The notes under the pieces are model-generated. The model was not told the origin of the DNA and searched no databases. It saw nothing but the letters and a program-made list of their open reading frames with translations. This document shows, in pieces, positions 23,301 to 36,700 of a DNA stretch of 64,000 nucleotides; the stretch's first letter is position 1; each line of letters starts with the position of its first letter. The stretch is from Ricordea florida (Eukaryota > Cnidaria > Anthozoa > Corallimorpharia > Ricordeidae): contig OX453287.1 of the NCBI GenBank assembly GCA_949710005.1, positions 5,467,122-5,531,121 on the forward strand, given 5' to 3'. The translations under genes were made by a program, and so were the position numbers.

Positions 23301-26300
23301 TATCTTTTTTCTACCGGAATATGTTTAAAGATTAAAAATCGGTCAACGGGAACCACTGTTCTTTTCGGTTTAAAAACTGCTAGTTGTAGTTGCGTTTGAA
23401 AATGGCGCGTCTCGAGCAAGTGGGCTATTGTTTCAAGCCTAAGACCGAATAACAATGGTCACCAAGACTAAAACAATACCCATTCAAAAAAGCCACTCTT
23501 GTGTAAATGAAGATTAACAAAGTGAGCTTTGATTCCAGTGTGACATATTCCACAGAACGAAACCTCCTTAAAGCAAATGCAAATCCATTACGCGAAAATG
23601 AGTTAATGCGTGGATGTTTGACTTTTGCGAAACGAACAAAAAACACACGCGTGCGGTGAGTTGTTTCGATATTTAAATAACAAAAGCGCGTTGAGTTCGG
23701 TGAAACAAAGAAAGAAACAATAGGCAGCGAGTTCATTGTTTAGTTTGCCGCCTCATCATGAGGTAATGAGTATTGTCGCGCATTCATAGCAACCAATGAA
23801 AACAGCTTGTTCGAAGCATCGATGAATATTAACAAGCGTCATGGCAGACCTATACACTTTTTCCAACTGTAAGTAAATGTCCCGAGAACAATAGGCATTC
23901 TACGCTATGTGTGCATAGACGATCAGTGCCCGCACTTGTTTATAAACACCCGAGTATCGCTTACCAGCGAAACTAATGGACTTTTACCACACAACTGCAG
24001 GAGGACTAGTGTCAAATCAGAGCATCCCACAGCGAATAGCTTAATCATACAAACACTAAACCATCGAGTTCCAAACAAATGCAAATGAACCAAAAATATC
24101 TATCTGTCTGTTATACATATGTTCACGAATGCGACGTTAACCAAGATCAAGAAAAGTGTATGTAAGTCGTTAAAAACTGAAAGAGAATATTGACATGTTT
24201 ATAAAAAAAAAACCAAAAGCACAGGGTAAAAACATCTCAGATAAAACTGAAAGATTCACCAAGTGTATAGCAACTATTTTGGAGAATTCAACACAAGTCT
24301 ATAACCAGTCAGTTGCCTTCAGCGTTAGAATCTTTTCCACAATTCACATCGAGAAAGCAGATGTTAGGGCGATATATTTTGCGACATAGTGAGAGCTCGA
24401 CTATTTTGGTTTAAATCGCATTGCTTTTCCTGGCTGTTTCCGGGAAACCTGTCGAAGCCCAACTGAGGAAAGTTGAAAACAAATACAAAAGATAGCAGCC
24501 TAAACTACTGACTGATATCGATTTCAATTTCCTACTGTCACGTTGCCCATGTTTACCTACGGTCTGAATAATTTCACACTGGAAAACTCATCGCCTACAA
24601 CAGATGCATCTGCATTTCGCTCAACGGAAACAATAGAACCCAAGCAACGTCTCAACTGTTACACTGCGTAAACACTTGCTGTCTTTCAAAGACGACATAC
24701 TGCGAGACGCGCTACAGATTACGAAACCTGTATCCAAAGAAAAAATATAAAACACGATGTAAAAGTCGTAGCAGTCTGCAGGATATTTTTACCACGAACC
24801 TAGTTCAATGACTTTGCTCCCACGAGTCTCGTACAATTCAGTGGTAGAGCGTCCGAACAAATGATCGGAAGGTCGTCGGTTCGACTCCTGTCGGGAGAAC
24901 TCGGGTTTGCTTTTGTTGAGTTTGTCAGTGACAATGCCCAAAAATATACCTTTCACACGATGTAACAAGTATGAAGAATAAACAACATACCAAAAGATGA
25001 AAACTGACGTGGAAAACCAGTTGCAAAAGAAATTACTACACCGCATTTTAGCACCAAAAACCAATATTCTTTCCCTACATCTTCTTGTTTTCTTTTCCAG
25101 GCAAGATTAAATATTGGCTTCTCAATTTATCGGGTAAAGATCAGTTCATAACTACTTTAATGGGAAACAAAAAAAAAAATCCTATGCAAAGCATGGAACG
25201 AGCCGAATTCCAAACAAAATTTGCAATGAAGGCCAACCGTGTGGAGAAGAATGATGGAGGGGTGTAATCAGGTGGAGACATCGAGCGTTTGGCAGGAGAT
25301 CGCCAGAAATATGGCAGCCTCATGGGTGGAATCACCTGAACGGAAATACTACTATGACGAAAAGAGGGATCAATATCAGTTTCAGGGCAACCGTGCACCT
25401 ACCCCTCCCCTAAACCAACATTAACGCTAACTTTTTAACTCATTATAACTTGTTGGATTAGGGGAGGGGTAGGTGCACAGTTGCCCAGAAACTGATTATT
25501 GATCCGAAAAGAGTCAGGACTCACATGGAGGAATTACTAGAAAGCTAGGAAATCTGTCTCTTGAGAGTATTGGGAAACTGGACAGAGCTGAACAAATGAC
25601 ACTCGTTTCAGTTGTTTAGTCTACGAAAGAGAAACAGTCTGACAAAAGTTGCAGAACATACTGCACACTCAGACGGCTGTGACTACACTGTCGGTTTGAA
25701 ATGATCGGAATGATAATAGTATTTAATTAGGATATACGAGCAAGAAATGAAGAACCACGTACTTATTGACTGGGTGGGAAGGCCGGACGAGAAAATATTT
25801 AGTTCGGGGTCACAAAGTACGGACCGAGCGCAGCGACTTCCGCGCGTCAGGACAGATTTGGCATATAATCCATGGTAGGCCACGATAGACAGTGTTTACA
25901 TGGGTATACAAGGGTTTACAAGGATATACCTTTGTAAACTCTTGTATACCCCTGTAAACACTATACTTGGTGACTATATGGTGGCCTACCATGAATTATA
26001 TGCCACAGATTTCCTCCAGATTTTTCCATTTTCCAGCGGCTGCTACTCTAAGTAATTATCGAGTGCATTCCTGTCGTACGAACATCAAGAAATTCACAAT
26101 TCTTCACCAAGGACCTAGAATCTGGAACTGTCTTCCTGCATCTATTACAAACTTGTCGAGCTTTTCTGTCTTTAAGAACAAAGTGCTAGAACTTTTATTA
26201 AAATAGATACTAAACTAGTTTAGCCGCACTTCTTCGCAGCCCTTATTTCTTATAATATTGCGATGTCGAGGTGGCCTCTCTTTATAAGCCTGGTGGTTTT

Positions 26301-29300
26301 CTGAGGTCTCCTCGCCTAACAACCTGCTGTATACTGTTAAATTTATTGTAAAAAAAAGGCTAATAAATAAAATGATGATGATGATAAGGGGGGTGCGCAA
26401 GGCCATGCAGCTTTCTACGGCCCTGTTCGCGCCATAGGGTACGCCCCTAAAACGGGGGATTTTGGATCATGTTTTTCAATAGAAGTGACTATAGCTGAGG
26501 TAACAAACATGTCTGCACCTGTTCTCTGTTCTTCTGTTTCTACCACAACCAGTTGGTGTTCAATAGAAGCCACTGGCACACCAGAACCTAGAGGCACTTC
26601 ACATCCAGCCTACCAGAGCAATAAGACAACAGTTAGGATTAGCTTTAATAATGGACAAAAATAGTTGGGTAATTAGAATCACTGCTGCGTCCCATAACCC
26701 TTTAGATAAGGGTAGTAATATACACCAATCTTGCCATTTTGAGTAATCTGATTGGAACACTATCTAGGTACATTCAACTTTAGTATATATCGACTCAGCA
26801 ACCTTATTATTTTGAGCAATCTGATTGGCTCTCCACCTCGGGATATTCAACACTACCAACCTCCAAGGAGGTGAATAACGTAGGGGCTTCTGGGTAATCC
26901 TTCTGCCATTGAGTTTTTGTTTGGGGAAAAATAAAATGGCGTCCAAGCTACCGAAATATGGCTGCCGTCGATTCACGCTTTTCAGCTTTTTCGAAGAGGT
27001 TTTACTAGGGAAATTAAGCAAACCACTACCATGATGAAGCATTGAATAGGGCAGCACCAAGCAATAGCGCAAATGCAAATAAAGCCCGGTACATCTCTTT
27101 GTCGTACGAATTACGCTCCAACAATTGAATTTTTCACCAGTTGTGTTATCCTCGTCGTCGTCGTCGTGTTTGCTTAAGCTCTCTGTTAAGGTTGCTTCAT
27201 TAGTATATACTACAACAATTTTCCTCTTCAATCTCAGTGAACTGTAGTGGCTTTAGGAATATTTACCTCCCTGCTTTGAAGCTCGGTAAATATTCTGCCA
27301 CTATCCACCTCGATTTCCGAGAATAATTGTTAGGTATTTACCTCCTATGCAAGTGAGTTTTGATGATATGCAATGGCTTATTTTTGCAATAACGTTTCAC
27401 CGTCACTTTAATGTGATTGAGAGTGCTACGTTAGTGCACATACTAAAACAATTGCTGTGCTCAATCTCAGTGAACAGTGGCTTCGGGAATATTCACCTCC
27501 ATTGCAGAGAGGACTTGAATTACCGTGTCAAAAATACCCCGCCCCCCAACCCCCAGCTTAAAATGGTGTGGTGTGGTGTGGTGTGACATGGTATGGTATG
27601 GTATGGTATGGTGTGGTGTGGTGTGTGTGTGGTGTGGTGTGGTATGGTGTGGTGTGGAATGGTGTGGTGTGGCATGGTGTGGTGTGGTGTGTGTGTGGTG
27701 TGGTGTGGCGTGGTGTGTGGTGTGTGGTGTGGTATGGTAGCTTTATTTATACGCGGTAAATCCTTCAGCGATGATTATTAAAAGGAAAAAAAAAACACTA
27801 ACTTACGGTGTCACAAATACCCCGCCCCGAACCCCCAGCTTAAAATGGTGTGGTGTGGCGTGGTGTGGCATGGCATGGCATGGTGTGGTGTGTGGTGTGG
27901 TATGGTATGGTAGCTTTATTTATAACCGGTAAATCCTTCAGCGATGATTATAAAAAGATAAGAAAAAAACACTTACTTACCGTGTCACAAATACCCCGCC
28001 CCCAACCCCCAGCTTAAAATGGTGTGGTGTGGTGTGGTGTGGTGTGGTGTGGTGTGGTATGGCATGGTATGGTATGGTGTGGTATGGTGTGGTATGTTGT
28101 GGTGTGGCGTGGTGTGGCATGGTGTGGTGTGGTGTGGCATGGTGTGGTGTGGTATGGTGTGGTGTGTGGCGTGGTGTGGTATGGTATGGTAGCTTTATTT
28201 ATACCCGGTAAATCCTTCAGCGATGATTATAAAAAAATAAAAAAAACACTTACTTACCGTGTCACAAATACCCCGCCCCCCAACCCCCAGCTTAAAATGG
28301 TGTGGTATGGTGTGGTGCGGCATGGTATGGTATGGTGAGGTATGGTATGGTGTGGTGTGGCATGGTGTGGTGTGTGTGTGGTGTGGTGTGGCATGGTGTG
28401 GTGTGTGGTGTGTGTGTGGTGTGGTGTGGCATGGTGTGGTGTGGTATGGTATGGTATGGTGTGGTGTGGTATGGTATGGTGTGGCGTGGTGTGGTATGGT
28501 ATGGTAGCTTTATTTATACGCGGTAAATCCTTCAGCGATGATTATAAAAAGATAAGAATTTACACTAAAATTATTCCTAACTAAACTAACTGGCATAAAA
28601 TACAATTAACTACATACTAAAAGCTGCTCTACAAGGATGCCGTGTTAAGACTCATTCAAAATTGTGGTGGCGTAAATTAAATTTAAAATCATGTACAGAT
28701 GCTGCTGCACGGCTAGGTAGGCTGCACTGATAGGCTGTTCCACAATCCAAGAAATTGGGATAATCAAACGAATTGATAAAGTAAGTTATGCCACCGTAAG
28801 GTAAAAGGGAGGTGCTGAGGTTTCGAGCGTTAGCCCTTCGTCATTCGCTCCGACGAAGGGCTAACGCTCGAAACGTCAGCACCTCTCTTCTTTAGATAAT
28901 TGGTGCGGGGTTGCGGAAGAGCCAGTTTATTTTCAGTATTTCTTAATCGATATGATATTATGTCTTCAAACGTAACAGACTATATGCCTTATTCCAAAAT
29001 GGCCGCCTTTTATATATTCTTTTGTTTTTATTTAAATTAGACCTTGATGCCTCGCAACTGCTATTATTGCTATTATTGTTTAACACTGTACCAGTGGGGT
29101 AGATAGAAAAGAAAAAAGAGGTAAAAACTGCTAACCTCGATACGATTGTTAGCTATGATGTAACCAAGAGAAAATGGGGTAAGAGAACGTATCTTCCATA
29201 CTGGGTTCTCTTACTATGATAAGAGGACAGAATCTATTTTAGATCCGGAAACTATTTTAACTGACCAATGGCTGATGTCCTTCTCATCATGTGGTTGTAA

Positions 29301-30678
29301 TTTCAATGCGCCATGTGGAAACCGCGCAGCCATGGAACGAAATATAAATAGATTCCGCGCTAAAAATAGATTCTGTCCCCTTATCATATCAGACGGGGTT
29401 ACATTCTCTTTCCTCATTTTCTCTTGCAGTAACTTATCTATCCAATGTTCCACTGGAAGTTGAATCAAAGGCTCGTTCGAGCTACCTCATGGTATGCGGT
29501 AATTATTCCATGAAGTGCTGTCCTTTCCCCAGACCATAAAGCGTTCATCCCTAATAGTTCGTTTTGTGCACATTTGCTACGACTGATCGATTACTCGTAG
29601 TCCAAGTTGGAGACATCGTCACTTTTAAGACTTTAAAACCCATTTCTTTGCCCTCGAGCATTCTTGAACACATTTCCTGTTCGTTCGCGAGATCTTCAAA
29701 AGTGTATTTTGATCAAAGATGGAGCAAAAGGAACGAAAACCCGCCTTGACAATCTTTACGTCGGCCTCAACACAACAGACGCCATTTTGTAAACATGTGC
29801 TGCCGCTTTGTCTCACCCCCTCCCCCCACATATGTGAACATAAAACAATTGCACGACTTTGTGGACGAAACCAAACCTAGTAGCGGGAGATAGGGGAGAA
29901 CCTGTTTAATTCACATTTAATGCGGATTTAATGCATAAATTAATTGTCTTACGGGAATGGAGTGACAAATCCAACCATTACTATACCTCATGGTATGACA
30001 TACATACCATGAGGTAAAAATGTGAACAACAATCTCGCCTCATATAAAGTTAAGGTAAAACAGGAGGGTTGTCCAATACTCCGAAAAATTTAGACATTGC
30101 ATTGTATTGTATTGTATGGCCATAACAATAGTTCAACAATGCATTCTAGATCGACACAATACTACACAATGCATTTTAATATAATGCTGTGCAGGAATTT
30201 GTCAGAGTATTGGACAAGTATGTAACACAGAGAAGCTGCTAAATAATGAAAATGGTGTATTTCGAGCGTGGAAAATTTAGGAAAGATGCATTTTTCGGCG
30301 CTGTAACATGCAAACTCGTTAAAAGCAAATCTGTTCTTTCAACAGGAGTGGAACCTACGGCCTTCCGATTACTAGTTCTAACTCGAAGATAATGAAGCGA
30401 AATCATCCACTAAAGTTCGGAATTAGACAGACCAGCAACATCCACAGCAATCGTAAGTTTTTCATTGTACTTACCAAATGAATAAACACGTGATCAAAAG
30501 AAAATCCTTGTCGAGTGAGAATTGGCTCTAGGCAGGCTCTCGCGCTCTGATTGGGTTTTACTTTGACATACAACGTCACACCATCCGGGAGCTCAAGTCT
30601 GCAGAGAACGGAATGAAAAAGGGGCATATAATTCATGGTGGGCCACCACATAGTCACCAAATGTAGTGTTTACAGGGG

Positions 30679-30738
<60 letters not shown>

Positions 30739-33700
30739 GGTTTATTAGCATTCCACGTAAAAAAAAATGGCTCTTCTATGCAAAAATATATACAAACAAA
30801 ATACTATGATATTAAAAGATATATTAATATATATCTTTCAAGGGTTTACAAAGGCCTATCAAGGGTTTACAGAGGTATATCCTTGTAAACCCTTGTATAC
30901 CCCTATAAACTGACTATATGGTGGCCTACCATGAATTATATGCCGAAAAAGGTTACCACTCACTAAAGATTGATGACTGGAGGATGTTTTACAATAAATA
31001 ACACGATCGACTTACGGTGCAGCGTTTCTATCTTTCTACAGCTGCTTCTTGTCTAGTTTATTCAAGGTCATCTGTCCGACAATGTACTACAGTCAAACTG
31101 AATGGATACGTCTGTTTGGTACAGTTTTAAACAACTGGCAAACTAGATTGCAGGCGTACGGTCACACCAGATGCAACACACTCAAAACAAACGTGATATA
31201 ATCACAAAGATCCCCACAAAACACGAAAAACGACTGACACATGAAGATGGTGATGAGGCAGGATTTACAAAAAAAACAGAGATTATACGCTTGCGCTATA
31301 CCCCCCCCCCCCTCGTGTTTTCTGTTAAGTTCTGTGACGTTTTGTTTGCACGAGAGAAAACGCATAAGAATATAACACTGTTTTATCACATTTTTAAATT
31401 TCATTTCTTACCTAAACAGTGTCCTATGTTCCAGGATAATTTCCCTGCCGCCCATGATTGACATTTCTTCATCAAGTTCCTCGAGGGGCACAAGCTGTTA
31501 GAAAATAATGCCAAAGGGAACCTTTATAAAATTCCTCAAAACCTAATGTACGCCATTCAAATTGCTGACAAAGACCACAATTCTCTTCTTAAAATAATAA
31601 TGTACATGAAAAAAATTCTTGATGCTGATTGGCCGAGAGGAGTGCTGTTTACGGAAGTACACCGAAGAAAAAATGGAATATAGCGCAACTTCTTTTAAAG
31701 ACAGTATCGTGGGGGTAGCCTCTAAAGAAACTGGGGCTGCGTCGGTGGGGAATTGTAGCACAAGAAATTGGGATAATCAAACAAGTTGATAAAGTAAGTT
31801 ATACCACCGTAAGATTAAATGGAGGTGCTGACGCTTCGAGCAATAGCCCTTCGTCAGGGCGCCAGTGGTTTCGCTCTAACGAAGGGCTAACGCTCGAATG
31901 TTCAGCACCCCCTTTCTTTCCCAGATGAATATTCCACGTAGTTTGAGTTGAATGGCGATCACAGCAGCTTCGGTTACAAACTTTTTCTCAGGGTCTCTCT
32001 TATTCCCGCCCTCAAGAAGAGAGACACTGGGAACGGGGTTGCTTCAGTTAGCATATAAGAACACTGGCAGGCAACAGACCTTACTACTCGTTAAAAAGAG
32101 GGCATGCAAGCATGAATATGCCGGTCTGCCTGTACTCTTTTTAGGGACGGACCATTACAAAAGTGATGGGGAGGGGGGGTGGGGAAGAAAACAAAAAAAA
32201 TTCATGCAAGGGAAAATGCCAAGGAAAAAAATTCATGCAAAGAAGAAGGTAAAAAAAAATCATGCAGAAGGAAGGTCCAATTGTGACTTATTCACACGTA
32301 GTGAAAAAAATTCGTGCAACGGGTTTCACCTGAAAAAAAAAATTCCTGCACAAGCAGTGAGCGAAAAAAAAAATTCGTGCAAGCTAAAAATTCCCCACCG
32401 CCCCCATCACTTTTCTAATGGTCCGTCCCTTAATGAACAAGACAGAGGATCAAATCTCCTGAGTATCATCACATGATCTGTATTGGGAAGACATAATGTT
32501 CAAGCAAATAATGTCCATTGACACACTCTCACCTTATCTGCTCCATCAACATACACATCATGAGCCACAAACGAAAGCTGTCTCCTCTCACATAGATGTA
32601 CTAAGGCCTGGCGAAGCGTCTGTCCTTCCTTACACAACAGGATAGTTGACGAGTGGTCAGGTAGTATGACCCTGCAGAACTGGAAGGACTCACTCTCCCG
32701 CCTCTGATCTAAATGCAGGGACTACACACAAGCAGAGTGACATATCAGCTGTAAACCTCCTTGTTGCTTTAGTTGTTCTCTTCATTCGCAGCCTTTGTCA
32801 GTCACGTCACGCAACGCTTACTAAACCCACCAAATTTGCAGAGAGAGGCGTTGTGTGACTAGCCAGACAACGGTCAAGTAACATAACATAGCTTGTGGGG
32901 TCGTGTGTACAAGTAGAAGTGTACTTTAACAAGGGCTGGCGCCCGGAACGAAAAGTCAAGAGGGCGGTTATTTCATCTTATCAAACTCACAAACCTTTAG
33001 CTGATAACAAAACTAGTAATAAGTATTGGTACGAAATCGTTGTCTTTCGCAAGTCAAAAATTGGCTTTGGCTTAAGAAATCGGACTGGCCATGGGAAAAT
33101 CGGGACTGGCCATGGGAAAATTGGGACTGGCCATGGGAAAATCGGGACTGGCCATGGGAAAATCGGATTGAAGTCACTGGGACTAAGATTCGGTCATGGA
33201 AATTTTTTCCGAATTCTTCCAGTAGGAATGTGATGTGAGCACTGGGAAGTGAGATCTCGAAAAATAAAATTGGCCGGAAAATGAGATTGGTAATCTTTGA
33301 GAGTTGTGTTGTTTTATAAAATATTCGTTAAGTTAGACAGTATTGTCCCGGTCATCCGTCTACATTCAGGAGCCAATCATGTTCATGACTTCGAGGTTTG
33401 GCGCTACTAATATTCAAAAGGAAGCAAAACCACCGACCGGTTAGCTCAGTTGGTAGAGCACCGACTACCGTGCGGGAGGTTGCGGGTTCAAACCCCGACC
33501 GAACCAAACACTCAGGGTCTTTAAAAAATTGAGGAGAAAGTGCTGCCTCTGTAATGACATCCGCAAACGGTTAGACTTTCTGGTCTACTCGGACAAGGAC
33601 GATAAACCGTAGGTCCCGTCTCACAACACTTGTTCCTAATAATCTGTGGGACGTTAAAGAACCCACACACTGTTCGCAAAGAGTAGGGGACTTAGATCCC

Positions 33701-36700
33701 GATGTGGTGGTCTATCTCCACGTCTGGTTTCATCTGTCATCTCATGCATGGGTTGGGTGGGTGAGTGAGTTCATACATGGACTGATAGCGGCAGCCAGAG
33801 GCTCCTTTACATGCTGAGGTCCGATCTCACCCAATAAAAATAAGCAAGCATTGCATGCATGTGGCAACTGCATTTATTAAGTTTTGCGGACCTTTTTGCC
33901 ATATCTATCGCCTTTACTCGATTTCATTGCTTTTACATATTCTCTTCTGAGTCTAAAAATAAATCGATATAAAAGCGAATTGTATTGTGCATTTCGATTG
34001 GCTAAATACTAGGCACGCGCTGATTGGCTCCTTCACTCACTCAATCACTCGTGTTTCCTTTGACACATTGGTTCCTACATTATTTCATATGCAGTAGCCA
34101 AAAAAATGTAAAGCGCCTTTGAGCATATTCATATGAAAAAGTGCGCTATATAAATTCATTATCATTATCATCATTAAAACAGACAGATGCATACATTTAC
34201 TGTTAAAAAAACCGTAGCCTAGACTAAAAGAGAAACCAACTTTCCCTGGTCTTAGTGAAAGTAACGTAATACAGGGTTCGTACGCTTTTTTGGAATAAAA
34301 ATTCAAGGACTTTTCAAGGACTTTCAAAGACATATTTTCCATTTTTCAAGTTGGATGAAATTAGCTACAAATTTCAAGGACTTTCCAGCACTGACTGCAA
34401 TTTTCAAGGACTTTCAAGGCCTTGAATTTTTATTTTGAGATTCAAGGACTTTCAAGGACTTTCAAGGCGCGTGCGAACCCTGGTAATAACGAAGGAACAT
34501 GACACAAAATTCCGACATTGTAATTTAATAAATTGCTGGACACTAACCTCTGAAGAATAGCTTATATTGTGAATGGAGTCAGACAGGGAAGAAAGGGAGC
34601 TTCGAGCGCTGCCTGGCTGACTGCCAAATGAACGATCACCTAAAACAAAACAAACAACAATTTACTGATCTGCTTTACCAAATCCTACCATCAGAATGCA
34701 GTATCTTCGGGTGTTTATTAGGTATCGGAGATCGGAGAATTCTCCGACTACTACGAAGAATTCTCCGGTCAAATTTAGATGGCCTGAGCTAGTTTTAAAT
34801 TCAGACATGGAGCGCTTTCGGAACATACTCCTGTTACTTTACACAATTCTCCTGCTACTACAATTCTTATTGAAAACCCTGTATCTTACTCTAGAACCGT
34901 TTGGTTCTAAACTTCGTATATACAGCAAAACTAGGGAAAAACCTCATGCTTATTAACGTGAACAACTAAGGCTTCGCAAAAACCTAACGTTCGGAATATC
35001 GGCTTCTTTGTCATATTACGGTGGTACAACATACTTTAGTCACTCATTTGATAACCCAGCTTTTTGGACGAACTACCAGTTACTTTAGAAACTAAACGTT
35101 TTATAATTTTCCGCAGTTGGAGCTTCGTTAATTTGTGTGTCGTACGGTATAACTGGAAACATGAGAAGGTTCGGATAGTGGAGGATCTTTTACCGTAATG
35201 CCGACTGACAAACATTTTCAAAACAGCCACATGTCTACTTACTGTGGTAACAAAAATCGGAAAAAACTGTTCCTGAGAAAAGATTCTCCGCTCTTCTTGT
35301 TGCTCGAAATTTCAACATTTTGAAGCTCAAATCTGAACTGCGAGTTTAACAAGATAACTCACGTCCAAGGATAGTTATACAGAGCTGTTCGTTAACAGAT
35401 GCGCATATATAGTCATGGACTGTTAATAAGCAGCTAGCTGGATGGATGTATCAATACTAACCTTTCTTAACCTGTTTACCTGTGAAAAGGAAGGCGAAAC
35501 ACCATTAGCATTTAAGTACCTGAAAACAGAAGCAATATTCTATCTCCGGCAACATGTAGATGCTTTAATGACGGTAACCGTTCATGCATTTCCGTTCCTA
35601 GAACAAAACAGCGATTTGTTTTTCACATGTTCAGTCCTTTATATGTGAGCCTATGAGATTTCAAAGGGCTGTCTACCTGTCGACTTCTCTTTTCACCTTT
35701 TGCTGGTCTTCTGTCGTTTTTCTCTCCCTGTTTTTTCCTATCCCTTCTGACCCAATCTCATTTAAGGCTTCTTGTAAATAACTTTTATTTTCGAGGTAAG
35801 CCCTCTCGATGAGCATGAATACTCTTACGGCGAACTTTGTCAGTAAATATGTTTAGATAATAACAAAATTAATATTACGTATATGCTGAGAAATTTATCA
35901 TCATTGCTCAATTATCAAACAACGCGTTTGTTTCACGCATGTTAATGAGCAGCACTAAGAATGAATAGAAAAGGTGAAAATAAGAAAATAAAACGCTTTA
36001 AGCCTCACTGGGGAACAAAATAAGACTTGACAAAGAAATAAGCACTGACGAGAGGAAACTATAATGCAAAAATTAAACAGAAAACTAAATGATCTGATAA
36101 ACTCGAACCGAAAATACATGTAACACCTCATTATTTTATTCCATTCGACGATATTTTTTCCTCTGGGATTTAATATCATTGTCATAAATACGAAAAATCG
36201 TTATTCTTCCATGGAAAAACAGGGCTAAGCATTCTTTAATTTGATATTGTAAGACAAACACACATACTGTAATAAACATTTCAACATTTATTGAGTAATT
36301 AATTTTGCTAGACCCAAGTTCAATAAAAGCTGCACAGTGTTTAATATACTGTACAATGTTGAAAATACACCTTTAAACAGTAGGTTGTTATAAGCGGAAT
36401 AGAGCCGAGCTAGATTCCTCTTAGCAAGATTCTGCTCATTGAACGACGTCAATAAATCGTAATGAAGGAATGCTAAACGTGCAGCGTGCAACCATCGAGT
36501 TATGGACGCACGCGGAAGGTTGCTATGCGCGAAAGCAGCGTAAGAGATGCTTGAGGAGCAGCGGACAGCATCTCTAGCTTCTTGAGTGCTTAGCAAACCT
36601 CCCAAGTGCGTCCATAAATCGATGGTTGTACAGCTGCAGCGTTTACCACTTCTTTTATAACAAGACTTCACAACTTCACAATCTGACGTCAGCATGAGAC

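Noticed and set aside
24829..24905. Possible tRNA gene
   Set aside because: Incomplete acceptor and T stems and an 8-nt anticodon loop; treated as a SINE head or pseudogene.
27525..28584. Several overlapping open frames rich in Val, Trp, Cys and Gly
   Set aside because: All arise from TGTGG/TATGG pentamers, which keep every frame open.
33434..33507. Possible tRNA gene
   Set aside because: A and B boxes are good but the acceptor stem does not pair and a SINE body follows.
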